Part shown: one piece after another, positions 1 through 7,511 of the stretch | How positions within the stretch are numbered: the stretch's first letter is position 1 | Layout of the letters: each line of letters begins with the position of its first letter | Notes under the pieces: generated by a model | Databases searched by the model: none | The model's input: the letters and a program-made list of their open reading frames with translations, nothing else | Told to the model about the DNA's origin: nothing | Made by a program: the position numbers and the translations under genes | Assembly (NCBI GenBank): GCA_001725325.1 | Contig: MEFY01000001.1 | Span: forward strand, 372,001-436,000 | Source of the DNA: Leifsonia sp. SCN 70-46 | Lineage (GTDB): Bacteria > Actinomycetota > Actinomycetes > Actinomycetales > Microbacteriaceae | Direction of reading: 5' to 3' | DNA length: 64,000 nt

Positions 1-158
1 GGGTACACGCCCGTCGCGACGCCGTACGCGATGCGGTGCGTGATGGCGCGCGTCTTGCCCGTGCCCGCGCCCGCGAGCAGGCACACGGGGCCGAGGAGCG
101 CCTCGGCGGCGACGCGCTGCTGGTCGTCGAGGCCCGCGAGCAGGTCTTCGGCGGTCAC
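1..158 (-). CDS. uvrD2: UvrD/Rep-type DNA helicase, N-terminal fragment (runs off window)
   Basis: Only the first 52 codons are present; the gene continues beyond the left edge. The GTG start at 158 overlaps the nudC stop in a GTGA arrangement, so the two genes are translationally coupled. The fragment carries a Q-motif-like segment ([15 protein letters not shown]) followed by the superfamily 1 Walker A motif AGAGTGKT and the adjacent THRIAYGV. Such proteins unwind DNA 3' to 5' in repair. The symbol rests on the neighbourhood: in mycobacteria uvrD2 lies directly downstream of nudC, near adnAB. The C-terminal HRDC and zinc regions that would confirm UvrD2 are outside the window. Confidence 0.8.
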   Translation of the reverse strand, partial: MTAEDLLAGLDDQQRVAAEALLGPVCLLAGAGTGKTRAITHRIAYGVATGVY

Positions 159-1084
159 CGCTGCCCGTCGAGGATGGGTCCGCCGTACCACTCCTCGAGG
201 ATGGCGCGCGCGATCGAGGTCGCGCCCGGGAGCCTGATCTCGCCGAGCGCGGCGGTGAGCTCGTCGCGGCTGAACCAGCGCAGGTCGAGGATCTCGGCGC
301 CGTCGGGCGTCGTCTCCGTGCCGTGCTCGGGGTCGACCGTCGCCGTGAAGCCGAGCATGAGCGAGGCGGGGAACGGCCACGGCTGGCTGCCGAGGTAGAC
401 GGGGTCGACGACGTGGATGCCCGACTCCTCGAACACCTCGCGCACGACCGCCGACTCGAGCGACTCCCCCGGCTCCACGAAGCCCGCGAGCAGGGAGTAG
501 CGGTTGCTCTCCCACAGCGCGTTGGATCCGAGCAGGATGCGGCCGTCGGCATCCGTGATCCCGACGATGATCGCCGCGTCCGTGCGCGGGAACACCTCGG
601 TGTCCGACACGGGGTCGCGACGCACCCAGCCGCCCTTCTCCGGGACCGTGGGCGCGCCCGTGCGCGGCGAGAACAGGTGCGAGGTGTGCCAGTTGAGGAT
701 GCCGAGGGCCTCCGTGAAGATGCCCGCATCGCGGTCGCTCAGGCCGCTGCCGACGGAGCGCAGGTTTCCCCACTCCGCCTCGGCGAGGTGCCCGGCGTCC
801 TGCAGGAGCACCGCCACGATGGGCGTGCCCGCGGGCTCGGGGCTCGTGGTCGAGGTCGAGCGGCCGAGGTAGACGCGCAGGTCGTAGTCGGGCACGGCGT
901 CGACGGGCAGCAGCGCGAGCGACGTCGGCGACGACAGCAGGGCGCTGCCCTGGAAGATCGGCAGGACGCGCGTGGCCGGGTCGGCCCACAGCTCGTCGAA
1001 GAGCTCCGGGCGCTCGCGCGCCAGGTTGTCCCTGTCGACCTCGAAACGGGAGAGCGGGAGCCGGGCGAGGAAGGAATTGGGCAT
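155..1084 (-). CDS. nudC: NudC-type NAD(H) pyrophosphatase (Nudix), zinc-ribbon cysteines lost
   Basis: A 309-residue Nudix hydrolase expected to split NAD(H) into NMN(H) and AMP, or to remove NAD caps from RNA. The Nudix box lies at residues 201-223 (GFVEPGE...REVFEESG), and the NudC signature SQPWPFP follows at 233-239; together these separate it from generic Nudix enzymes. The zinc ribbon that normally sits between the N-terminal domain and the Nudix fold is degenerate: residues 138-143 read FSPRTG where the family has FCxxCG, and the second cysteine pair is also missing. Start ATG at 1084. It overlaps the downstream helicase by 4 nt. Function is inferred from the family; catalytic residues look intact. 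Confidence 0.9.
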   Translation of the reverse strand: MPNSFLARLPLSRFEVDRDNLARERPELFDELWADPATRVLPIFQGSALLSSPTSLALLPVDAVPDYDLRVYLGRSTSTTSPEPAGTPIVAVLLQDAGHLAEAEWGNLRSVGSGLSDRDAGIFTEALGILNWHTSHLFSPRTGAPTVPEKGGWVRRDPVSDTEVFPRTDAAIIVGITDADGRILLGSNALWESNRYSLLAGFVEPGESLESAVVREVFEESGIHVVDPVYLGSQPWPFPASLMLGFTATVDPEHGTETTPDGAEILDLRWFSRDELTAALGEIRLPGATSIARAILEEWYGGPILDGQR

Positions 1085-1140
1085 TTCTGGGACCCCGTCG
1101 GAAGTGCGTGGCGTGAAGCGGATGCGTGGGGTGGGCGACC

Positions 1141-1146
1141 TACCCT
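1141..1146 (+). promoter_or_regulatory. Leaderless-type -10 box (TACCCT) for the pseudokinase gene
   Basis: TACCCT ends exactly 6 nt before the ATG at 1153, the spacing expected if transcription starts at the start codon. Confidence 0.55.
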
Positions 1147-1152
1147 GTGGGT

Positions 1153-2148
1153 ATGGCCAGATCCCATCTCACTCTAGCCGCGCTCGCCACCTCGGCAGTC
1201 CCCGGCCTCGACGTCGCCGCAGCGTCGCCCTTCGGAGCTGGTGCTGGCAGCGACTTCGACGCCGCCCTCCTCACGGGCCGCGACGGCCGCCACTGGATAG
1301 TCCGCGCCCCCCGCAACGCGCGCGCCGAGGCCGAGCAGTCCGCCGACCTCGTCGCCCTCCGCTCGCTCAGCGCGGGCGTGCGCACGCGCCTGCCCTTCGC
1401 CGTCTCCACGTTCGCGGGCCAGGCGCCGCTCGGCAGCACGCGCGCGATCGTCTACGAGTTCGTCTACGGCAACAAGGTGCCGCTGCACTCGATCACGTCC
1501 GGCCAGGACTCCCTCGCGGCGTCGGTCGGCACGGCCATCGCCGCCATCCACTCGCTCCCCACGAGCTTCGTCGCGGATGCGGGCCTGCCGGTGCTCACGG
1601 CGGGCGAGTGCCTGCGCGCGAGCGTGACCGTGCTCGACCGTGCGGCGGCCACGGGCCTCGTCCCCGCGGTGCTCACGGGCCGCTGGGAGCGCGCCGCCGA
1701 GGACGCGAAGCTCTGGCAGTTCCAGCCGACGGTCACCAACGGATCGCTCTCGGCCGACTCGTTCCTGAGCGCCGACGGCGTGGTCACGGGCGTGCTCGGC
1801 TGGCAGGATCTGCGCGTCTCCGACCCCGCGCGCGACCTGCAGTGGCTGCTCGCGAACACCCCCGTCGCCGAGACGGCGCTCGACGCCTACGCGCGCGTGC
1901 GCGGAGCCGGCGACCGCCACGTCAAGCAGCGCGCGACGTTCTACGCCGAGCTCGAGGTGGCCAAGTGGCTTCTGCACGGCACCGAGCAGCGCAGCACCGA
2001 GATCGTCGACGACGCCGTGGGCATGCTCACCGCCCTCGCCGACAGCGTGCGCAGCGACGTCATGAACCCCATCGGCGCGCAGACCATGCCCACCATGGCG
2101 GTCGACGAGGTCGAGGCGTTCCTGAGCCGCGCCGAGAAGGCCGTCTAG
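1153..2148 (+). CDS. Aminoglycoside-phosphotransferase-fold protein, probable pseudokinase
   Basis: A 331-residue protein of the APH/choline-kinase fold. The start at 1153 is preferred over an upstream ATG at 1126 because of the -10 box 6 nt before it. The C-terminal half keeps the shape of the APH catalytic region, including VSDPARDLQWLL, but the catalytic loop that should read HGDxxxxN reads NGSLSADSF (residues 196-204). The metal-binding IDW(x)D motif reads LGWQD (215-219). The catalytic Asp, the Asn and the DFG-equivalent Asp are therefore all absent. It probably binds a ligand or partner rather than transferring phosphate. It ends flush against the convergent MFS gene (TAG then CTA). Fold assignment is fairly sure; role unknown. 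Confidence 0.75.
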   Translation: MARSHLTLAALATSAVPGLDVAAASPFGAGAGSDFDAALLTGRDGRHWIVRAPRNARAEAEQSADLVALRSLSAGVRTRLPFAVSTFAGQAPLGSTRAIVYEFVYGNKVPLHSITSGQDSLAASVGTAIAAIHSLPTSFVADAGLPVLTAGECLRASVTVLDRAAATGLVPAVLTGRWERAAEDAKLWQFQPTVTNGSLSADSFLSADGVVTGVLGWQDLRVSDPARDLQWLLANTPVAETALDAYARVRGAGDRHVKQRATFYAELEVAKWLLHGTEQRSTEIVDDAVGMLTALADSVRSDVMNPIGAQTMPTMAVDEVEAFLSRAEKAV

Positions 2149-3468
2149 CTACACCTTCGGCACTATCGCGATCCAGCGCCCGCGGCGCGGGGTGATCGCC
2201 ACGCGCAGCCGTCCGCTGCGCGCGAGGGCGAGCGCGATGACGACCGCCGCGACCGCGGGCACCGCGCCCGAGATGACCATGGCCGTCTTCGCGCCGAGCT
2301 CCTCGGCGAACCATCCCATGACGGGGCCGCCGATCGCCTGGCCGCCCACGACGACCATGACCCAGAACGCCATGATGCGCCCGCGGATCGCGAGGTTCGA
2401 CGACAGCTGCACCATCGTCTCGCTCGCCGTCATGTAGAGCAGCCTCGAGAGCCCGATGGTCGGCAGCACCCCGAGGAACACGGCGTAGAACGGGGCGAGC
2501 CCCGCCGTGATGAGCAGCAGCCCGTAGACGAGAGCGCCCACCATGATGGTGCGCAGGCGCAGGCTGCCGCGGCGGGTGGAGAGCAGCGCTCCCACGAGCG
2601 CGCCGATCGCCGCGAGCGAGTTGTAGAGCCCGTACCCCTGGGCCCCCGTGCCGTAGACCGTGTCGGCCATGCCCGCGAGCAGGGCGGGCATGGGCATGCC
2701 GAACATCGCGACGAAGCCCACCATGACCAGGGTCCAGAACAGCGTGGGCTTGGCGAGGATGTACCGCGCCGCTTCGCGGATCTGCCCCTTCGAGCGGGCC
2801 GCGCGGGGCGCGACGGCCATCTCGCGCCCGCGCATCGCGAGGATGAGCAGGATGCCGACGGCCATGGCCACGACGTTGCCCGCGATCGCCCACCCCGAGC
2901 CCACGGCGACGATGAGCACACCGCTGATGGCGGGGCCGATGAGCGCGCCGAGGTGGAAGATCGAGGCGTTGACGCTGATCGCGTTGCGCAGGTGGCGCGG
3001 GCCGACGAGCTCGCTCACGAACACCGAGCGCGCGGGCCCGTCGAACACCTGGAGCGTGCCGATCGCGAGCACGAGCGCATAGACGAGGAGCAGGTTCGCG
3101 TGGCCCGTGATGGCGACGAGCGCGAGCGCGAGGCTGAAGAGCCCGACCGCCGCCTGGCAGACGACGAGCACCCTGCGCTTGGGGAAGCGGTCGGCGACGA
3201 CCCCCGCCCACGCCCCGAGCAGCAGGGTGGGCAGGAACTGCAGGGCGATCGTGAGCCCCACGAGCGTGACACTGCCCGTGATCTCGAGCACGAGCCAGTC
3301 GACGGCGATGCGCTGCGACCACCCGGCCGTGTTGGAGATGAACTGCGCGAGCACGTAGAGCCGGTAGTTGTGCATGCGGAGTGCGCCGAAGGTGTCGCGC
3401 CAGGCCGGCCGCTGCATCGCTATGGCGATGGGGACCGTCGCGGGCGCCTGCTCCGGTAGTACTGCCAC
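2149..3468 (-). CDS. MFS transporter (MFS_3/EntS-like exporter)
   Basis: A 439-residue major facilitator with about 12 hydrophobic segments. The N-terminal part resembles the MFS_3 group (HNYRLYVLAQFISNTAGW, then the loop 2-3 motif GVVADRFPKRR), a group that includes siderophore and drug exporters. GTG start at 3468 directly follows AGGAGGG; an ATG at codon 18 is an alternative start and would remove a short polar extension. It is divergent from a LysR-type gene with an inverted repeat between them, so regulation by that protein is likely. Substrate cannot be told from sequence. The stop codon abuts that of the convergent upstream gene. Confidence 0.85.
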   Translation of the reverse strand: MAVLPEQAPATVPIAIAMQRPAWRDTFGALRMHNYRLYVLAQFISNTAGWSQRIAVDWLVLEITGSVTLVGLTIALQFLPTLLLGAWAGVVADRFPKRRVLVVCQAAVGLFSLALALVAITGHANLLLVYALVLAIGTLQVFDGPARSVFVSELVGPRHLRNAISVNASIFHLGALIGPAISGVLIVAVGSGWAIAGNVVAMAVGILLILAMRGREMAVAPRAARSKGQIREAARYILAKPTLFWTLVMVGFVAMFGMPMPALLAGMADTVYGTGAQGYGLYNSLAAIGALVGALLSTRRGSLRLRTIMVGALVYGLLLITAGLAPFYAVFLGVLPTIGLSRLLYMTASETMVQLSSNLAIRGRIMAFWVMVVVGGQAIGGPVMGWFAEELGAKTAMVISGAVPAVAAVVIALALARSGRLRVAITPRRGRWIAIVPKV

Positions 3469-3481
3469 CCTCCTACACTGA

Positions 3482-3511
3482 CTTATGTGCTGTGCGAATC
3501 ACAGCTATAAG
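3482..3511. promoter_or_regulatory. Inverted-repeat operator between MFS and LysR genes
   Basis: CTTAT (3482-3486) and GCTGTG (3489-3494) are mirrored by CACAGC (3500-3505) and ATAAG (3507-3511), with a 5-nt centre and one 1-nt difference in arm length. It is an AT-rich island in a G+C-rich intergene and fits a LysR-type binding site controlling both divergent genes. Confidence 0.7.
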
Positions 3512-3541
3512 ACTCATCACGAAACGCAATGAGGTGCGCCC

Positions 3542-4384
3542 GTGTTCGACCCTGCGCTGCTGAGGACCTTCGTCGCCGTCGCCGAGACGCGCAGCTTCAC
3601 GCAGTCCGCGGCACGCCTCGGGCTGAGCCAGCCGACCGTGAGCCAGCACATCCGCAAGCTCGAGTCGGCGGCGGGCCGCGTGCTCGTGCTGCGCGACACT
3701 CGCGCCGTCGCGCTCAGCGACAACGGCGAGGCCATGCTCGGGTTCGCGCGCACCATCCTCGCGGCGCAGGACCAGGCGGCGAGCTACTTCACCGGCACGG
3801 CCATGCGCGGCCGGCTGCGGTTCGGCTCGGCGGACGACCTCTCGCTCACGCAGCTGCCGGGCATCCTGCGGGAGTTCCGCCAGCTGTACCCGCAGATCAA
3901 CCTCGAGCTCACGGTGAGCCAGAGCGGCACGCTGCTCCGGCGCCTGCACTCGGGCCACCTCGACCTCGTCTTCATCAAGCAGGACCCGGGATGGGACGAG
4001 GGCAGGCTCGTGCGCCGCGACCGCATGGTGTGGGTCGGGCACCGCGGGCTCGAGCTCGCCCCGGGCCAGCCCGTGCCGCTCATCGCCTACCCCGCGCCCG
4101 CGCTCAGCCGCACCTACGCGATCCGCTCCCTCGAGGCCGCGGGCCGCACGTGGCGCGTGACGTGCAACGTGCGCGACGTGAACGGAGTCGTCGCCGCGGC
4201 GCGCGCGGGCATCGGGGTGGCCGTGCTCGCGCAGTCGCTCATCCCCGGCGACCTCGTGCAGGTCTCGCCCGCGTTCGGCCTGCCCGACCTCGGCGACGTC
4301 GACTTCACGCTCGTGAGCAACCCCGGCAGCGCGACCGAGCCCGTCGAGGCGCTCACGGCGGCGATCCTCAGCCGCCCGAGCTGA
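3542..4384 (+). CDS. LysR-family transcriptional regulator
   Basis: A 280-residue LysR-type regulator. The N-terminal winged helix-turn-helix is clear (FVAVAETRSFTQSAARLGLS, then QPTVSQHIRKLE), followed by a periplasmic-binding-protein-like effector domain. GTG start at 3542. The gene is divergent from an MFS exporter with a 30-bp inverted repeat between them, which suggests it controls that exporter and itself. Its 3' end overlaps the convergent adnB gene by 17 nt. The effector ligand is unknown. Confidence 0.9.
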   Translation: MFDPALLRTFVAVAETRSFTQSAARLGLSQPTVSQHIRKLESAAGRVLVLRDTRAVALSDNGEAMLGFARTILAAQDQAASYFTGTAMRGRLRFGSADDLSLTQLPGILREFRQLYPQINLELTVSQSGTLLRRLHSGHLDLVFIKQDPGWDEGRLVRRDRMVWVGHRGLELAPGQPVPLIAYPAPALSRTYAIRSLEAAGRTWRVTCNVRDVNGVVAAARAGIGVAVLAQSLIPGDLVQVSPAFGLPDLGDVDFTLVSNPGSATEPVEALTAAILSRPS

Positions 4385-7300
4385 ACGCCCTCTCCCAGCG
4401 CTCGAGCAGCTCGGCCTCGTCGAAGATGCGCTGGGGGCGGATCACCCTGTCGTCGGAGACGTAGTAGAAGACGGCGTCGACGCGGTCGGGGTCGATGCCC
4501 CGCCAGCGCGCGTAGGCGAGGCGGTAGAGGGCGAGCTGCAGCTGCTTGTCCTCGAGGTCCTGCGCGTCCCTGGGGGCCTTGCCGGTCTTCCAGTCGACGA
4601 TCTCGAAGCGGCCGTCCGCCTCGCCGTCTGAATCGGCATACACCGCGTCGATCTTGCAGATGACGATGCGGTCGCCGAACGGCAGGTGGATCTCGCGCTC
4701 CACGTCGACGGGCCGGCGCGATGCCCACGGGCTCGCCTCGAACGTCGCGCGCAGGGCCGCGAGCTGCTCGTCGCCCACCCCGTCTTCGAGGTCGAGCTCG
4801 GTGTCGAGCGCGTCGAGCTCCTCGGCGTCGCCGCCCGCCGCATAGCGGTTCTCCACCCAGGCGTGGAAGAGCGTGCCGAGCTGGGTGGCACGGTACGGCC
4901 GCTCGGGCATGGGCCTGCGCAGGGCGGCGGCGACGGATGCCGGGTCGCTCACGTAGTCCTTGAACCGCGAGGCCGGCACGCGCACGGGCATGCTCACGAG
5001 ACCGTCCGCGCCCAGGCGGCGCCGCCGCTCCTCGAGCAGGAGCTCGAGATCGCGGCGCCAGGGCCCGTCGAGCGAGGGCGGCGAGGCGCGCACGGCCTCC
5101 GCCGCGGCCTCGACCGCGGGCCTGCGGTGCCCGAGCGGGTCGAACGGCCACGTGATCGTCTCATAGCTGTCGCCGTAGGGGTTCTCCTCCCCCGCGGGCG
5201 CCGCGGGCAGCGCGCCGACGATGCCCGCCGCCTCGAGCTCGGTGAGGAACGGGCTCGGCACGCGCGACTTCGTCTGCGTCGCCCAGAACGACCCCGTGAG
5301 CAGGAGCGCGTGCCGGGCGCGCGTGACGGCGACGTAGGCGAGCCGGCGCTCCTCCCGGTCGAGGTGGGCGCGCACGCGGCCCTTGAAGGCGTCGAACTCG
5401 TCGGACACGTCCTTGCGGGTCGTGCACTGCTGCCAGCCGAAGACGGGGAGCTCGGCCGCATCCCCGCGGAAGGGCCACGGCAGCTGCCCGAAGCTCAGCC
5501 AGCCCTGATAGCCGCCCTCGACGGGCCGGCCGGGAAGCTCCTCGTCGACCATGCGCGGCACGACGACGAGATCCCACTCGAGGCCCTTGGCGCCGTGGAT
5601 CGTGAGCACCTGCACCGTGCCGGGCTCCGGGTCTTCCGGGCGCGGGGACAGGTCCTCCCGCAGCTCGGCCTCGCGCAGCCACGACAGGAAGCCGCCGAGC
5701 GTAGCCACCTCCGCGAGGGCGAGGTAGCCGTCGAGCGCGTCGTAGAACGCCTCGACGGTCGCGGTGCCGAGCGCGCGGTAGTCGTTGGCGGCGACCTCGA
5801 TGTCGAGCTGCAGCTCCTGGATGACGAACGCGACGAAGTCGGGCAGCTCGAGGCCCGTGCGCGACCGCAGCCGCGCGAACAGGCGCGCCGCCTCCCGCAG
5901 CCGCGCGAGGCCCGTCTCGCTGAAGGCGTCGAGGAGGGTGTGGCCCTCCTTCGCCGTGCCGATGAAGTCGAGGGCGTCGACTATCGAGCCGCCCTCCCCC
6001 TCGGCCACCGTCGAGCGCAGCTTCTCGGCGAGCTCGTCGTCGTAGCGGCGCTGCGCGTAGTCGCGGCGCCGCAGCTCGGAGGCGAGCCGGTTGAGCGCGT
6101 GGATGTCCTGCACCCCGAGGCGCCAGCGCGAGCCCGCGAGCAGGCGGATGAGCTCGAGCCCAGCCGTCGGGTCGTGCACGACCGTGAGCGCGGCGACGAG
6201 GTCGGCGATCTCGGGCTCGGCGAGGAGTCCACCGAGGCCGAGCACGTGGAACGGGATGCCCCGCTCGCGCAGCGCCTCGAGGAAGAAGCCCTGCATCTTG
6301 CGCGTGCGGAAGAGCATCGCGGCCGACGGCTTCTTGCCCATCCTCGCGGCGAGCCAGTCGGCCGCCGCCGCCGCCTCCGCGACGACGTCCTCCTCGAACG
6401 CGACGTCGACGGGCAGCGAGCTCGCGCGCGGCGACGGCTCGAGCTCCTCGACGGCGGCGCTGAGCGGCGCGACGAGCACGTTGGCGGCCTTGAGGATCTC
6501 GGTGCCGTTGCGCCAGCTCGTCGAGAGCGCGTAGCGGTGCTCGGCGCCGAACGCCGCGGGGAAGTCGTCGAGGTTCGAGGCGCTCGCGCCGCGCCAGCCG
6601 TAGATCGACTGGTTCGGGTCGCCCACGGCCATGACGGGATGCCCGCCGAACAGCTCCGCGAGCAGCCGGGTCTGGGTCACCGACGTGTCCTGGTACTCGT
6701 CGAGCAGCACGACCCGGAACTTCTCGCGCTCCTGCTCGGCGACCTCGCGCCGCCTGCCCACTATCGCCAGCGCGAGCGCGACCTGGTCGGAGTACTCGAC
6801 GAGGCCGCGCGCGAACTTGGCGCGCTCGTACTCGGCCGCGACGTCGAGCAGGGTGTCGAGCGCCGTGACGTTCTCGACGAGGCCGTCCACCGCCGCGTAC
6901 GCGCCGCGGCCGCCGGGCTCGAGCGAGGCCACCGACGCGAAGCGCGCGGCGAACTCCTTCACCGCCGCGGGGTCGGCCACGTTCTCGGCGAGGGCCCGGG
7001 AGAGGCCGAGCACCGCCTTGGTCACGGGGTCGAGGTTCTTCGTGAGGCCCGCGAGGCGCGCATCCCTGCTGCGGATGACGGTCGTGCGCGCGAGCTGCCA
7101 GGCGGCGGCCTCGCCGAGCACGGCGCCGTCGCTCTCCCGCCCGAGCACGACGGCGTTGTCGCGGTAGAGCGCGTTCGCGTAGGAGTTGTAGGTCTGCACG
7201 GTCGGGGCCTCGAACGGGTCGTACCCCTCGCCGAGCATCCCCGCCGCCGCGAGCTCGGCGATGCGCTCGCGGATGCGTGTGGCGAGCTCGCCTGCCGCCT

Positions 7301-7511
7301 TGCGCGTGAACGTGAGCCCGAGGATCTCGCTCGGTGCCACGTGCCCGTTGGCGAGCAGCCACAGCACGCGGTTGGCCATCGTCTCGGTCTTGCCGCTGCC
7401 GGCGCCCGCGACGACGAGGGACGGCACGAGCGGCGCCTCGATGACGGCCCGCTGCTGCTCCGTGGGGCGCGGCCGGCCGAGGGCGTCGGCGATGTCGAAC
7501 GCGCTAGTCAC
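4368..7511 (-). CDS. adnB: AdnB-like helicase-nuclease subunit
   Basis: A 1047-residue UvrD-type helicase with a C-terminal RecB-family nuclease, matching the AdnB subunit of the actinobacterial AdnAB motor that resects DNA double-strand breaks. Walker A is AGAGSGKT (35-42). Motif II is canonical (LLDEYQD) and is followed by GDPNQSIYGWRGA (motif III region) and later VAVTRARHAL. The nuclease motif is EIVDWKTGK with a downstream QLALYRLAY helix. GTG start; it overlaps the end of adnA by 8 nt, so the subunits are coupled. The intact motif II fits its role as the lead motor in mycobacteria. This is a repair complex; I see no sign of a defence-specific role. Confidence 0.88.
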   Translation of the reverse strand: MTSAFDIADALGRPRPTEQQRAVIEAPLVPSLVVAGAGSGKTETMANRVLWLLANGHVAPSEILGLTFTRKAAGELATRIRERIAELAAAGMLGEGYDPFEAPTVQTYNSYANALYRDNAVVLGRESDGAVLGEAAAWQLARTTVIRSRDARLAGLTKNLDPVTKAVLGLSRALAENVADPAAVKEFAARFASVASLEPGGRGAYAAVDGLVENVTALDTLLDVAAEYERAKFARGLVEYSDQVALALAIVGRRREVAEQEREKFRVVLLDEYQDTSVTQTRLLAELFGGHPVMAVGDPNQSIYGWRGASASNLDDFPAAFGAEHRYALSTSWRNGTEILKAANVLVAPLSAAVEELEPSPRASSLPVDVAFEEDVVAEAAAAADWLAARMGKKPSAAMLFRTRKMQGFFLEALRERGIPFHVLGLGGLLAEPEIADLVAALTVVHDPTAGLELIRLLAGSRWRLGVQDIHALNRLASELRRRDYAQRRYDDELAEKLRSTVAEGEGGSIVDALDFIGTAKEGHTLLDAFSETGLARLREAARLFARLRSRTGLELPDFVAFVIQELQLDIEVAANDYRALGTATVEAFYDALDGYLALAEVATLGGFLSWLREAELREDLSPRPEDPEPGTVQVLTIHGAKGLEWDLVVVPRMVDEELPGRPVEGGYQGWLSFGQLPWPFRGDAAELPVFGWQQCTTRKDVSDEFDAFKGRVRAHLDREERRLAYVAVTRARHALLLTGSFWATQTKSRVPSPFLTELEAAGIVGALPAAPAGEENPYGDSYETITWPFDPLGHRRPAVEAAAEAVRASPPSLDGPWRRDLELLLEERRRRLGADGLVSMPVRVPASRFKDYVSDPASVAAALRRPMPERPYRATQLGTLFHAWVENRYAAGGDAEELDALDTELDLEDGVGDEQLAALRATFEASPWASRRPVDVEREIHLPFGDRIVICKIDAVYADSDGEADGRFEIVDWKTGKAPRDAQDLEDKQLQLALYRLAYARWRGIDPDRVDAVFYYVSDDRVIRPQRIFDEAELLERWERAFSSGG

